Source: JAUVPB01 sp965223695 (GTDB lineage: Bacteria; Actinomycetota; Thermoleophilia; Gaiellales; Gaiellaceae). From it: a DNA stretch of 64,000 nucleotides. The stretch is taken from positions 15,199 to 79,198 of the forward strand of contig CBDCXJ010000042.1 of the NCBI GenBank assembly GCA_965223695.1, given 5' to 3'. Shown here piece by piece: positions 31,857 through 49,533 of this stretch (the stretch's first letter is position 1; every line of letters starts with the position of its first letter). The translations under genes and the position numbers were made by a program. The notes under the pieces were generated by a model. The model saw nothing but the letters and a program-made list of their open reading frames with translations. It did no database searches and was not told the origin of the DNA.

Positions 31857-32223
31857 AGAGCTCGTTGAACAGCTAGGCAAGCTCTCGGTTCTCGAGCTCG
31901 TTGAGCTCAAGAACAAGCTCGAAGAGGAGTGGGACGTCACGGCCGCGGCCCCGGTTGCGGTGGCCGCAGCCGCTCCCGCAGGCGACGGTGGCGACGGCGC
32001 CGCCGAGGAGAAGACGTCGTTCGACGTCGTGCTCGAGGCCATCGGTGACAAGAAGATCCAGGTCATCAAGGCCGTCCGCACGATCACCGGACTCGGGCTC
32101 AAGGAGGCCAAGGAGCTCGTCGACGCATCGCCCAAAGCAATCAAAGAGGGCGTCACGGCAGACGAGGCTGACGCGATCAAGGCTCAGATCGAAGAGGCTG
32201 GCGGAACGGTCGAGCTCAAATAG
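31843..32223 (+). CDS. rplL: 50S ribosomal protein L7/L12
   Basis: A 126-residue L7/L12: dimerising N-terminal helices (ATTEELVEQLGKLSVLELVE), Ala-rich hinge, and C-terminal factor-binding domain with KIQVIKAVRTITGLGLKEAK. It recruits translational GTPases. ATG 31843 lies inside the end of rplJ, so translation is coupled. Confidence 0.95.
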   Translation: MATTEELVEQLGKLSVLELVELKNKLEEEWDVTAAAPVAVAAAAPAGDGGDGAAEEKTSFDVVLEAIGDKKIQVIKAVRTITGLGLKEAKELVDASPKAIKEGVTADEADAIKAQIEEAGGTVELK

Positions 32224-32343
32224 GTCGGGCGATTTGCGCTAGTAGCGCGGTTTCTGGTAACCTTGCCGTTTGCGCCGCCGTTCCGCGTGCTCGCATACGC
32301 CCCTATTTTGTTGAGTCATCCTGCCTAGAGGGAGGTCTGCTTA
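32224..32343 (+). promoter_or_regulatory. rplL-rpoB intergenic region with possible attenuator and promoter
   Basis: A 120-base gap with a small hairpin GCGC-TAGTA-GCGC near 32237, which could act as the partial attenuator common before rpoB. TTGCGC (32234) and TAACCT (32258) could be weak -35/-10 boxes. GGGAGG precedes the rpoB GTG. Confidence 0.3.
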
Positions 32344-35886
<3,543 letters not shown>

Positions 35887-35952
35887 GAGTCGAGTCGGAC
35901 GCGCCCGGGCACCCCGCCCGGGAAGCGCGTTCTCACATAGTCAGGAGCCGCG

Positions 35953-40550
<4,598 letters not shown>

Positions 40551-40557
<7 letters not shown>

Positions 40558-40577
40558 CCGGCGGGGCCGGCTAGTTC
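40551..40577. terminator. rpoC-end hairpin 1 of 3
   Basis: GAACTAGCCGGC (40551-40562), which includes the rpoC stop, pairs perfectly with GCCGGCTAGTTC (40566-40577) around GGG. No T-run follows. Confidence 0.6.
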
Positions 40578-40582
40578 CTTGG

Positions 40583-40607
40583 GAGTTTCGCGCTTTGCGC
40601 GAAGCTC
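40583..40607. terminator. rpoC-end hairpin 2 of 3
   Basis: GAGTTTCGCGC (40583-40593) pairs with GCGCGAAGCTC (40597-40607), one G-T pair, around TTT. It is stacked directly after hairpin 1. Confidence 0.55.
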
Positions 40608-40646
40608 CGGGGCGCATGGCGCCCAGAGAAACAAGGCTTCATCTAC

Positions 40647-40670
40647 GAGGGCCCGCACGTACGGGCCCTC
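40647..40670. terminator. rpoC-end hairpin 3 of 3
   Basis: GAGGGCCCG (40647-40655) pairs with CGGGCCCTC (40662-40670) around CACGTA, five bases before the stop of the convergent diguanylate cyclase gene. It may serve both directions. Confidence 0.6.
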
Positions 40671-40674
40671 GCCG

Positions 40675-42012
40675 TTAGTAGTCGAGTCCGGGTGCGGTGC
40701 TCGGCGTCTCTTCGGCGGGCGGGCGCGCTGCATCTGCGGCTTGCTCGGCCGTCGTTTCTCGCGCGGGCTGAGCCGTTGGCGCGGGCGCCGCGGGCGCCGC
40801 CTCGGATGCGGCTTCGACTATCGGCGCCGTGGTCTCGGCCACACGCGCCGAGACGGCCTGACCCTTCCCTCGCCGCTTCGCCTCATACAGCGCTTCGTCT
40901 GCACGCTTGCAGAAGCTGACGCTGTCGTCGTCTGCCCGTAGCTGGGCGATCCCGGCGCTGAGCTTGACCTGCGTGGCGCTCTCCTGCCACACATCGATCG
41001 CACGCTGCAGGCGGCGGTAGAAGTTCTCGGCATCGGCGAGCGAGGACTCCGGCAGGATCACGGCAAACTCGTCGCCACCTACGCGACTCGCGATGTCGGC
41101 GCTTCGAACGACGCTCTGCACCTGCATCGCGGCCTCGGCGAGCACGGCGTCGCCCGCCAGGTGGCCGATCTGGTCGTTGATCGCCTTGAAATCGTCGATG
41201 TCGAAGAGGATCAGCGCCAGCTCGCGGTCGTAGCGTTGCGCGCGAGCGGCCTCGCGCTCGAGGGTCTCGTGGAAAAAGCGGTAGTTGTGCAGACCGGTGA
41301 GCGCGTCGAGGTCGGCGAGCTGTCGCGCCTCCTGAAAGCGCCGCGCATTCTCGATTGCGGGCGCGGCAGTGGCCGCGACCTCCTCGACCTGCGCGAGTAT
41401 GGCTTCGTTCGGCTTCTGCTCTTTGGCGCGCCAGTACACCCAGAGCGTTCCGAGGACGGCGCCCGCCTCGCTACGCAGCGGCGCCGCGAGGCCGCCGCGT
41501 ATCGCCGATCCGTTGGTGCTGGCCGCAGTGTCCTCGGCGTAGCGAAACGTGAAGTCAACCGCCCGGGCCGTCACGCCCTCGGGCGGATCGGCTTGCTGCA
41601 TGTTTGCGCGTGCCTCGTCCTCGGAAAGACCCAGCGTGGCCACAATCGGCTTCCCCTCGTCAGGAAGCACGATCATCGCTGCGTCAACGACCTCGAGCTC
41701 GCCGGTCGCCTCGAGCGTTCGCTGTAACACCTCGTCCAGATCGATCGTCGCGCCGATATCCGTCAGCCTTCGTGCTCGGTCGTTCTCGACACGCGCAATC
41801 TCGAAGTCCCCTGAGATTCCCGAGAGCAGGCCCTCGACGCGCGAGCTCGACTCGCGAAGCGCGGCTTCGAAGCGGCGCGTCTCGCGGTTGCGCGCATGCA
41901 AGACGATCAACAGCAGCGCCGAAACGACCAGTACGGCAAGCGCGGCCACGCCAATTCCGATCCAGAAGCCGACGTCGCCGGTCGTTATGTCGAAGAGCAC
42001 ATCCCCTCCCAC
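40675..42012 (-). CDS. Membrane diguanylate cyclase (GAF-GGDEF)
   Basis: A 445-residue protein. One N-terminal transmembrane helix (IGIGVAALAVLVVSALLLIVL) and a coiled coil lead to a GAF domain (about residues 85-225) and a GGDEF domain with intact active site VGGDEF (residues 312-316). The product-inhibition I-site RSAD sits five residues before it. It should make cyclic di-GMP from two GTP, a signal often linked to pili and biofilm. The last 55 residues are an Ala/Pro/Glu tail. It is on the opposite strand between rpoC and rpsL, interrupting an otherwise co-directional superlocus. Confidence 0.92.
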   Translation of the reverse strand: MGGDVLFDITTGDVGFWIGIGVAALAVLVVSALLLIVLHARNRETRRFEAALRESSSRVEGLLSGISGDFEIARVENDRARRLTDIGATIDLDEVLQRTLEATGELEVVDAAMIVLPDEGKPIVATLGLSEDEARANMQQADPPEGVTARAVDFTFRYAEDTAASTNGSAIRGGLAAPLRSEAGAVLGTLWVYWRAKEQKPNEAILAQVEEVAATAAPAIENARRFQEARQLADLDALTGLHNYRFFHETLEREAARAQRYDRELALILFDIDDFKAINDQIGHLAGDAVLAEAAMQVQSVVRSADIASRVGGDEFAVILPESSLADAENFYRRLQRAIDVWQESATQVKLSAGIAQLRADDDSVSFCKRADEALYEAKRRGKGQAVSARVAETTAPIVEAASEAAPAAPAPTAQPARETTAEQAADAARPPAEETPSTAPGLDY

Positions 42013-42060
42013 GCTGCTTCGATGCCGCAGACGGAGAATACCGCGTTACCAGCGGCCCCG

Positions 42061-42088
42061 TTGACCGGGCGGCGCCAGCTGGTACCAT
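42061..42088 (+). promoter_or_regulatory. Promoter of the str operon (rpsL)
   Basis: TTGACC (42061-42066) and TACCAT (42083-42088) with a 16-base spacer, 87 bases before the rpsL start. This is the best housekeeping-type promoter match I see in the window and is oriented into the ribosomal genes. Confidence 0.6.
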
Positions 42089-42174
42089 CTCGAGGGTTCG
42101 GCGGTGCCCCGTCGAGCTTTTCTCGTGCGCGAACGTCCTGCGCATGTCCCCGATTGGGAACCTGGGGGTTCTTC

Positions 42175-42546
42175 GTGCCCACGGTCAACCAGTTGGTCCG
42201 CAAGGGCCGGCGCCAAAAACCGAGCAAGTTGAAGACGCCCGCATTGCACGGCGCGCCCCAGAAGCGCGGCGTCTGCACTCGCGTCTACACGACCACTCCC
42301 AAGAAGCCGAACTCGGCTCTGCGCAAGGTTGCTCGCGTGCGCCTGACCAACGGAATGGAAGTGACGTCATACATCCCGGGCGAGGGCCACAACCTACAAG
42401 AGCACTCGGTCGTGTTGATCCGCGGCGGTCGCGTCAAGGACCTGCCGGGGATCCGCTACAAGGTGATCCGCGCCGCGCTTGATACAGCCGGCGTGTCCGA
42501 GCGGCGGCAGGCTCGCTCGAAGTACGGCGCAAAGCGCGGCTCGTAA
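42175..42546 (+). CDS. rpsL: 30S ribosomal protein S12
   Basis: A 123-residue S12 starting at GTG 42175 (VPTVNQLVRKGRR). The streptomycin-contact motifs TPKKPNSALRKVA and GGRVKDLPGIRY carry the wild-type Lys residues. First gene of rpsL-rpsG-fusA-tuf. The longer upstream frame is not S12-like. Confidence 0.96.
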   Translation: MPTVNQLVRKGRRQKPSKLKTPALHGAPQKRGVCTRVYTTTPKKPNSALRKVARVRLTNGMEVTSYIPGEGHNLQEHSVVLIRGGRVKDLPGIRYKVIRAALDTAGVSERRQARSKYGAKRGS

Positions 42547-42559
42547 AGGGTTTCAGAAC

Positions 42560-43030
42560 GTGTCCCGCCGTGCCGAAATACAACTGAGAGAGCCCGCTCC
42601 GGACTCGATCCATGGTTCAAAGCTCGTGACTCAGGTCGTCAACAAGGTGATGCTACGAGGCAAGAAGGCCTCGGCCGAGCGCATCGTTTACGACGCGCTC
42701 GACCAGGTGGGCGAGAAAACGGGCAAGCCGCCGGTCGAGGTGCTGGAGCAGGCGATCAAGACACTTACGCCCGTGCTCGAGGTCCGCTCACGTCGCGTGG
42801 GTGGCGCGAACTACCAGGTACCCGTCGAGGTGCCGCAGCGCCGCGCACGCACGCTTGCCGTCAGGTGGCTCGTGAACTTCGCGCGGGAACGTCGCGAGAA
42901 GACGATGTCGGCACGGCTGGCAGGAGAAATGCTCGACGCGCTGGAGCAACAGGGGGGCGCGTTCAAGCGAAAGGACGATCTGTACCGCATGGCCCAGGCA
43001 AACAAGGCATTCGCCCACTACCGCTGGTAA
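42560..43030 (+). CDS. rpsG: 30S ribosomal protein S7
   Basis: A 156-residue S7 starting at GTG 42560 (VSRRAEIQ). Signature VNKVMLRGKKASAERIVYDA. Length is exactly the family norm, which decides the start. It organises the 16S 3' domain head. Confidence 0.96.
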   Translation: MSRRAEIQLREPAPDSIHGSKLVTQVVNKVMLRGKKASAERIVYDALDQVGEKTGKPPVEVLEQAIKTLTPVLEVRSRRVGGANYQVPVEVPQRRARTLAVRWLVNFARERREKTMSARLAGEMLDALEQQGGAFKRKDDLYRMAQANKAFAHYRW

Positions 43031-43039
43031 ACGGAGATC

Positions 43040-45157
43040 ATGGCAAACGTGGCTGAGCAACAACGCGGTGCGGGAGGACGTGAGGTCGGGGTCGACCGCG
43101 TTCGAAACATCGGAATCATGGCGCATATCGACGCGGGTAAGACGACGACGACCGAGCGCATCCTCTACTACACCGGGCGTACCCATAAGCTCGGCGAGGT
43201 TCACGACGGCGCGGCCGTCATGGACTGGATGGAGCAAGAGCAGGAGCGCGGCATCACGATCACCTCGGCTGCGACGACAGCGTTCTGGCGCGGCTATCGC
43301 GTGAACATAATTGATACGCCCGGGCACGTGGACTTCACTGTCGAGGTCGAGCGAAGCCTGCGCGTCCTCGACGGCGCGATCGCTGTTTTCGACGCCGTCG
43401 CAGGCGTCGAGCCCCAGTCAGAGACCGTCTGGCGCCAGGCAGATCGCTACAAGGTGCCGCGGATCGCGCTGATCAACAAGATGGACCGCACGGGCGCCGA
43501 CTTCTTCGGCTCGGTCCAGTCGATGGTCGACAGGCTCGGGGCCAACCCGGTTCCCGCACAGCTTCCGCTCGGCCAGGAGGAGCACTTCCGCGGGGTGGTC
43601 GATCTCGTCGAGATGCAGACCCTCGAGTGGACGGACGAGCTCGGGACCGAGATGGAGCACGGCGAGATTCCCGACGAGCTGCGCGAGCAGGCCGACGTCT
43701 ACCACCACCAGCTGATCGACGCCATCGCAGAGCATGACGAGGAGCTCCTCGAGACCTACCTTCTCGATGAGAGTGCCGTTACGCCCGAGATGATTCAGCG
43801 GGCGCTGCGCCACGCTACCCTGGCGGCCGCGATCACACCCGTGCTGTGCGGCTCAGCGTTCAAGAACAAGGGCATCCAGCCTCTGCTCGACGCCGTCATC
43901 GCCTACCTCCCGAGCCCGATCGACGTTCCGCCGGTCGAAGGCGAGGATCCGTCGACGGGCGAGACGGCCACCCGAGAGCCCCACGCGTCGGGCCCCTTCG
44001 CCGCGCTCGCGTTCAAGGTCATGAGTGACCCCTACGTCGGTCGATTGACCTACTTCCGTGTCTACTCGGGAACGATCTCGGCCGGCGATCGCATTCTCAA
44101 CGTCTCGAGCGATCGAACCGAGCGCATCGGCCGGCTGCTGATGATGCACGCCAACCATCGCGAGGAAGTGCAGTCGGTCGCGGCCGGCGACATCGTCGCG
44201 GCTGTCGGGCTGAAGCAAAGCTCTACCGGTGACACGCTCGCCGTCGCCTCCGACCCGATCCAGCTCGAGGCGATGACCTTCCCCGATCCCGTCATCTCGG
44301 TCGCAATCGAGCCCAAGACGAAGGCCGACCAGGACAAGCTCGCACAGGCGCTGCAGCGGCTTTCGGACGAGGATCCGACCTTCCAGGTTCGCTCAGACGA
44401 GGAGACCGCGCAGACCCTGATCTGGGGCATGGGCGAGCTCCACCTCGAGATCATCGTCGATCGACTCACACGTGAGTTCTCGGTCGACGCGAACATCGGG
44501 CGCCCTCAGGTGGCGTACCGCGAGCGACCATCGAAAGCCGTCGAGAAGGTCGAGGGGCGCTTCGTCCGCCAGACGGGCGGCCGCGGCCAGTACGGCCATG
44601 CGGTCATCAACCTCACGCCGGCACCGGCCGGCAAGGGATACGAGTTCGTCGACAAGGTCGTCGGCGGCGCCGTGCCGCGCGAGTACATACGCTCGGTAGA
44701 CCAGGGCATTCAGGAGGCGATGGAGTCCGGGCCGCTTGCCGGATACCCCGTCGTCGATGTCACCGTCGAGCTGATCGACGGCTCTTCACACGACGTCGAC
44801 TCGAGCGAGATGGCGTTCAAGGTGGCCGGCTCGATGGCGCTCAAGAACGCGCTGCAGCGGGCCAAGCCCAAGCTGCTCGAGCCGATGATGGCCGTCGAGG
44901 TCGTCACGCCCGACAACTATCTCGGCGATGTGATGGGCGACCTCAGCGCGCGGCGAGGCCGCGTCGAGGGCCTCGAGCAGCGAGGAAACGCCCAGGTGGT
45001 GCGGGCTCGGGTTCCCCTGGCAACGATGTTCGGTTATGCGACCGACGTGCGCTCAACGACGCAGGGCCGCGCAACCTTCACGATGCAGTTCGACCGGTAC
45101 GAGGAAGTGCCGCAGGATGTCGCGAGCGAGATCGTCGCTCAGGCCAACGGCGAGTAG
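43040..45157 (+). CDS. fusA: Elongation factor G
   Basis: A 705-residue translocation GTPase. G1 is AHIDAGKTTTTERIL, G2 lies around RGITITSAATT, G3 is DTPGHVDF, G4 is NKMDRTGADFF. Domain IV contains GRGQYGHAVI and the loop region near the C-terminus. It follows rpsG by 9 bases and precedes tuf. Confidence 0.97.
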   Translation: MANVAEQQRGAGGREVGVDRVRNIGIMAHIDAGKTTTTERILYYTGRTHKLGEVHDGAAVMDWMEQEQERGITITSAATTAFWRGYRVNIIDTPGHVDFTVEVERSLRVLDGAIAVFDAVAGVEPQSETVWRQADRYKVPRIALINKMDRTGADFFGSVQSMVDRLGANPVPAQLPLGQEEHFRGVVDLVEMQTLEWTDELGTEMEHGEIPDELREQADVYHHQLIDAIAEHDEELLETYLLDESAVTPEMIQRALRHATLAAAITPVLCGSAFKNKGIQPLLDAVIAYLPSPIDVPPVEGEDPSTGETATREPHASGPFAALAFKVMSDPYVGRLTYFRVYSGTISAGDRILNVSSDRTERIGRLLMMHANHREEVQSVAAGDIVAAVGLKQSSTGDTLAVASDPIQLEAMTFPDPVISVAIEPKTKADQDKLAQALQRLSDEDPTFQVRSDEETAQTLIWGMGELHLEIIVDRLTREFSVDANIGRPQVAYRERPSKAVEKVEGRFVRQTGGRGQYGHAVINLTPAPAGKGYEFVDKVVGGAVPREYIRSVDQGIQEAMESGPLAGYPVVDVTVELIDGSSHDVDSSEMAFKVAGSMALKNALQRAKPKLLEPMMAVEVVTPDNYLGDVMGDLSARRGRVEGLEQRGNAQVVRARVPLATMFGYATDVRSTTQGRATFTMQFDRYEEVPQDVASEIVAQANGE

Positions 45158-45172
45158 TCACGGAGGAAGGGA

Positions 45173-46363
<1,191 letters not shown>

Positions 46364-46394
46364 CCAGTCGTCTGGCAGACGAAAAATAGGTGGA

Positions 46395-46430
46395 GCACGG
46401 GCCGGCGGTTTCGTACCGTCGGCCATGTGC
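46395..46430 (+). promoter_or_regulatory. Large hairpin in the rpsJ leader
   Basis: GCAC-G-GGCCGGCGG (46395-46408) pairs with CCGTCGGCC-A-TGTGC (46416-46430) around TTTCGTA. It lies in the 119-base tuf-rpsJ gap, where S10-operon leaders often carry autoregulatory structures. The role is inferred. Confidence 0.4.
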
Positions 46431-46482
46431 CTAGGTAGAGCGGGTTCGCGCCCGCGTCACGGGAGAGGTAAGCGAGAGAAGC

Positions 46483-46791
46483 GTGGCACAGCAGAAAATC
46501 CGTATCCGGCTCAAGGGCTATGACCATTCGCAGCTCGACAAGTCGGCGAAGTCGATTGTCGAGACCGCGCAGCGCACGGGCGCGATCGTCACTGGTCCCG
46601 TGCCCCTGCCGACCGAGAAGAACGTCTACACGGTCATCCGCGGTCCGTTCAAGGACAAGGACTCACGTGAGCACTTCGAGATCCGGACGCACAAGCGCCT
46701 GATCGACATCCACTCGCCAACACCGAAGACCGTCGACAGCCTGATGCGGCTCGACCTTCCGGCCGGCGTCGACATCGAGATCAAGCTCTAG
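46483..46791 (+). CDS. rpsJ: 30S ribosomal protein S10
   Basis: A 102-residue S10 from GTG 46483 (QQKIRIRLKGYDHSQLD). First gene of the S10 operon; also the NusB partner in antitermination. Normal length. GAGAGGTAAGCGAGAG lies ahead of it. Confidence 0.96.
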   Translation: MAQQKIRIRLKGYDHSQLDKSAKSIVETAQRTGAIVTGPVPLPTEKNVYTVIRGPFKDKDSREHFEIRTHKRLIDIHSPTPKTVDSLMRLDLPAGVDIEIKL

Positions 46792-46814
46792 AGGTCACGG
46801 ATACGCCGGCCGCC

Positions 46815-47435
46815 ATGAAGGGAATCATCGGTCGCAAGCTCGGCATGACCCAGCTCTTCGACGAGGAGACCGGCGACGTCACGGCCGTGACCGTCATCGA
46901 GGCCGGGCCGTGCCCGGTCGTCCAGGTGCGCACACTCGAGCGCGACGGCTACGAAGCCGCCCAGCTGGGCTTCGGCGAGACGCAGGAATGGAAGCTCTCG
47001 AAGGGCGAGCTGGGGCACCTCGGTCGCAACGGCTTCGGAGCGCATCGCGAGCTGTTCGAGTTTCGGGGCTCGACTGAGCTGGCCGAGGGCGACACGGTGA
47101 CCGTCGGGGCGTTCGAGCCCGGTGAGGCGGTCAAGGTGTCCGGCGTCTCGATCGGCAAGGGGTTCGCGGGCACGATCAAGCGCCACAACTTCAGCGCCGG
47201 GCCAAAGTCGCACGGCTCGCGCAACGTCCGCGCTCCCGGGTCGGTCGGCGCCTCGGCGTCGCCGGCGCGCGTGTTCAAGGGCCAACGCCTACCAGGCCGC
47301 ATGGGTGGCGAGCGCGTCACACAGCGCGGCCTGCGCGTGGTCGACCGCGACGTCGAGCAGAATCTGCTCCTCGTGTCGGGCTCGGTGCCGGGCTCGAAGA
47401 ACCGCATCGTCGTCATCCGCGAGGAAGGGTCCTGA
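46815..47435 (+). CDS. rplC: 50S ribosomal protein L3
   Basis: A 206-residue L3 (MKGIIGRKLGMTQLF) with the RNA-contact region SKNRIVVIREE at the end and GVSIGKGFAGTIKRHNF centrally. The stop overlaps the ATG of rplD by one base. Confidence 0.96.
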   Translation: MKGIIGRKLGMTQLFDEETGDVTAVTVIEAGPCPVVQVRTLERDGYEAAQLGFGETQEWKLSKGELGHLGRNGFGAHRELFEFRGSTELAEGDTVTVGAFEPGEAVKVSGVSIGKGFAGTIKRHNFSAGPKSHGSRNVRAPGSVGASASPARVFKGQRLPGRMGGERVTQRGLRVVDRDVEQNLLLVSGSVPGSKNRIVVIREEGS

Positions 47436-48082
47436 TGGCGTCGGCGAAGGCTTCTGCAGCGCCGAAGGCTCCGCTTCTCAACGTCTCGGGCAAGAGCTCG
47501 AAGCGCATCGAGCTCGACGAGTCGGTGTTCGGTGCCGAGCTCAGGCCACATCTGATTCATGAGACCGTGCGCCACGAGTTCGGTGCTGCTCGGGCCGGCA
47601 CCAAGGGTGCGAAGAGTCGCGGGCAGGTCAGGGGCGGCGGCGCCAAGCCGTGGCGGCAGAAGGGCACCGGTCGCGCTCGGCAGGGAACGACGAATGCCGT
47701 GCAGTTCACGGGCGGCGGGGTCGTCTTCCCGCCGACGATGCGCTCGTTCGGCGGAAAGGTCAACCGCAAGGTGCGTGCCGGCGCTCTGCGCTCGGCGCTC
47801 TCGGCGCATGTCTCACGCGGCTCGATGGCCGTCGTCGACGCCGAGAAGTTCGACGAGCCGTCGACCAAGAAAGCCGTCACGATGCTCGACGGATGGACGG
47901 CTGATCGTCCCGTGCTCGTGGTGTGTGAGTCGAGCGAGGACGCCGTGGCGAAGTCGTTTCGCAACATCGCCCGCGTATCGGTGACCGGCCCTGGCGAGCT
48001 CGAGGTACGCCATCTCGTCGGCGCGCGTTCCGTGCTCGTGACGACGAGCGCTCTCGAGACGGTCTCGGGAAGGGCCGGCTGA
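47435..48082 (+). CDS. rplD: 50S ribosomal protein L4
   Basis: A 215-residue L4. The tunnel-lining loop is RSRGQVRGGGAKPWRQKGTG-like (GAKPWRQKGTGRARQGTT). Lines the exit tunnel; in some bacteria also represses the S10 operon. The N-terminus carries a short Ala/Lys extension. Confidence 0.95.
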   Translation: MASAKASAAPKAPLLNVSGKSSKRIELDESVFGAELRPHLIHETVRHEFGAARAGTKGAKSRGQVRGGGAKPWRQKGTGRARQGTTNAVQFTGGGVVFPPTMRSFGGKVNRKVRAGALRSALSAHVSRGSMAVVDAEKFDEPSTKKAVTMLDGWTADRPVLVVCESSEDAVAKSFRNIARVSVTGPGELEVRHLVGARSVLVTTSALETVSGRAG

Positions 48083-48085
48083 GCG

Positions 48086-48388
48086 ATGGGACTCAATCTC
48101 ACCCACCGCCAGATCCTGCTCGCTCCCGTGGTCTCCGAGAAGAGCTACAGCTTGATCGCCGACAACAAGTACTGCTTCAAGGTCCATCCGAAAGCCCACC
48201 GCATGCAGATCCGCCAGGCCGTCGAGGAGCTCTTCGAGGTCGAGGTCGAGAAGGTCAACGTCTCGAAGGTGCCGGCTAAGCCGAAGCGCCGCGGAACGCA
48301 TCAGGGCCAGCGACCCGGCTGGAAGAAGGCGATCATCACGGTGAAGGAAGGCGAGAAGATCGACATCTTCGAGGGCGGGTCGGTCTAG
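48086..48388 (+). CDS. rplW: 50S ribosomal protein L23
   Basis: A 100-residue L23 (ILLAPVVSEKSYSLI; KRRGTHQGQRPGWKKAIIT). Sits at the tunnel exit and docks trigger factor and SRP. rplB starts at the next base after its stop. Confidence 0.96.
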   Translation: MGLNLTHRQILLAPVVSEKSYSLIADNKYCFKVHPKAHRMQIRQAVEELFEVEVEKVNVSKVPAKPKRRGTHQGQRPGWKKAIITVKEGEKIDIFEGGSV

Positions 48389-49231
48389 ATGGCCGTCCGC
48401 AAGTACAAGCCAACCAGCCCCGGGCGGCGTTTCCGGTCGGTCTCGGACTTCGAGGAGATCACGAAGTCGAAGCCCGAGAAGAAGCTGCTCGAGCCGCTCA
48501 AGCGCACGGGCGGACGCAACGCGAAGGGCCGGATCACCACCCGCCACCGCGGCGGCGGCCACAAGCGCCGCTATCGCACGATCGACTTCAAGCGCCTCAA
48601 GGACGGCGTACCAGCTCGCGTCGCGGCGATCGAGTACGACCCGAATCGCTCTGCACGAATCGCGCTCTTGCACTACGCAGACGGGGCGAAGGCCTACATC
48701 CTCGCCCCCGCGAGGCTTGCCGTTGGCGACACCGTCAGCTCGGGCCCGACCGCCGATATTCGCCCCGGGAATGCGCTGCCGTTGGCGAACATCCCGACGG
48801 GCACAGTCGTCCACAACGTCGAGCTGCAACCCGGTCGTGGCGGGCAGCTCGGCCGCAGCGCCGGCTCGGGAATTCAACTCGTGGCCAAGGACGGCCCGCA
48901 TGCCGCGCTCAGGTTGCCCTCGGGCGAGCTGCGGCGCGTTGCGCTGACCTGTCGCGCGACCGTCGGCCAGGTCGGCAACGTCGAGCACAACAACATCTCG
49001 AGCGGCAAGGCCGGTCGCAGCCGCTGGCTCGGCAAGCGCCCGACCGTTCGTGGCTCGGCGATGAACCCGGTCGACCACCCGCATGGTGGTGGCGAGGGCA
49101 AGTCGAAGGGCGGGCGCCACCCGGTCACGCCCTGGGGTGTGCCAACGCTCGGCAAGCGCACGCGACGCAAGGGCAAGCAATCGGACACGCTGATCATTCG
49201 AGGCCGCAGGCGCGGCAAGCAGCGACGGTAG
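48389..49231 (+). CDS. rplB: 50S ribosomal protein L2
   Basis: A 280-residue L2 with KYKPTSPGRRFRSVSDF and the peptidyl-transferase-adjacent motif MNPVDHPHGGGEGKSKGG (His conserved). Typical length. Confidence 0.97.
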   Translation: MAVRKYKPTSPGRRFRSVSDFEEITKSKPEKKLLEPLKRTGGRNAKGRITTRHRGGGHKRRYRTIDFKRLKDGVPARVAAIEYDPNRSARIALLHYADGAKAYILAPARLAVGDTVSSGPTADIRPGNALPLANIPTGTVVHNVELQPGRGGQLGRSAGSGIQLVAKDGPHAALRLPSGELRRVALTCRATVGQVGNVEHNNISSGKAGRSRWLGKRPTVRGSAMNPVDHPHGGGEGKSKGGRHPVTPWGVPTLGKRTRRKGKQSDTLIIRGRRRGKQRR

Positions 49232-49243
49232 GGAGATTGACAC

Positions 49244-49522
49244 GTGAGTAGGTCAAGCAAGAAGGGCCCGTTCGTCGAGGAGAAGCTCTTCCAGCGGATC
49301 GAGCGGATGAACGAGACCGGCGAGAAGACCGTGATTCGCACCTGGTCGCGGACCTCGACGATCTTCCCCGAGATGGTCGGTCACACCATCGGCGTGCACG
49401 ACGGTCGCCGCCACGTCCCCATCTTCATCAGCGAGTCGATGGTCGGCCACAAGCTTGGTGAGTTCGCACCCACGCGCATCTTCCGCGGACACTCCGGCGA
49501 TCGAGCAGCCCAGGTTCGCTAG
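49244..49522 (+). CDS. rpsS: 30S ribosomal protein S19
   Basis: A 92-residue S19 from GTG 49244 (SRSSKKGPFVEEKLF; RTWSRTSTIFPEMVGHTI). Normal length. Contacts S13 in the head. Confidence 0.96.
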   Translation: MSRSSKKGPFVEEKLFQRIERMNETGEKTVIRTWSRTSTIFPEMVGHTIGVHDGRRHVPIFISESMVGHKLGEFAPTRIFRGHSGDRAAQVR

Positions 49523-49533
49523 CGAGACACGCG

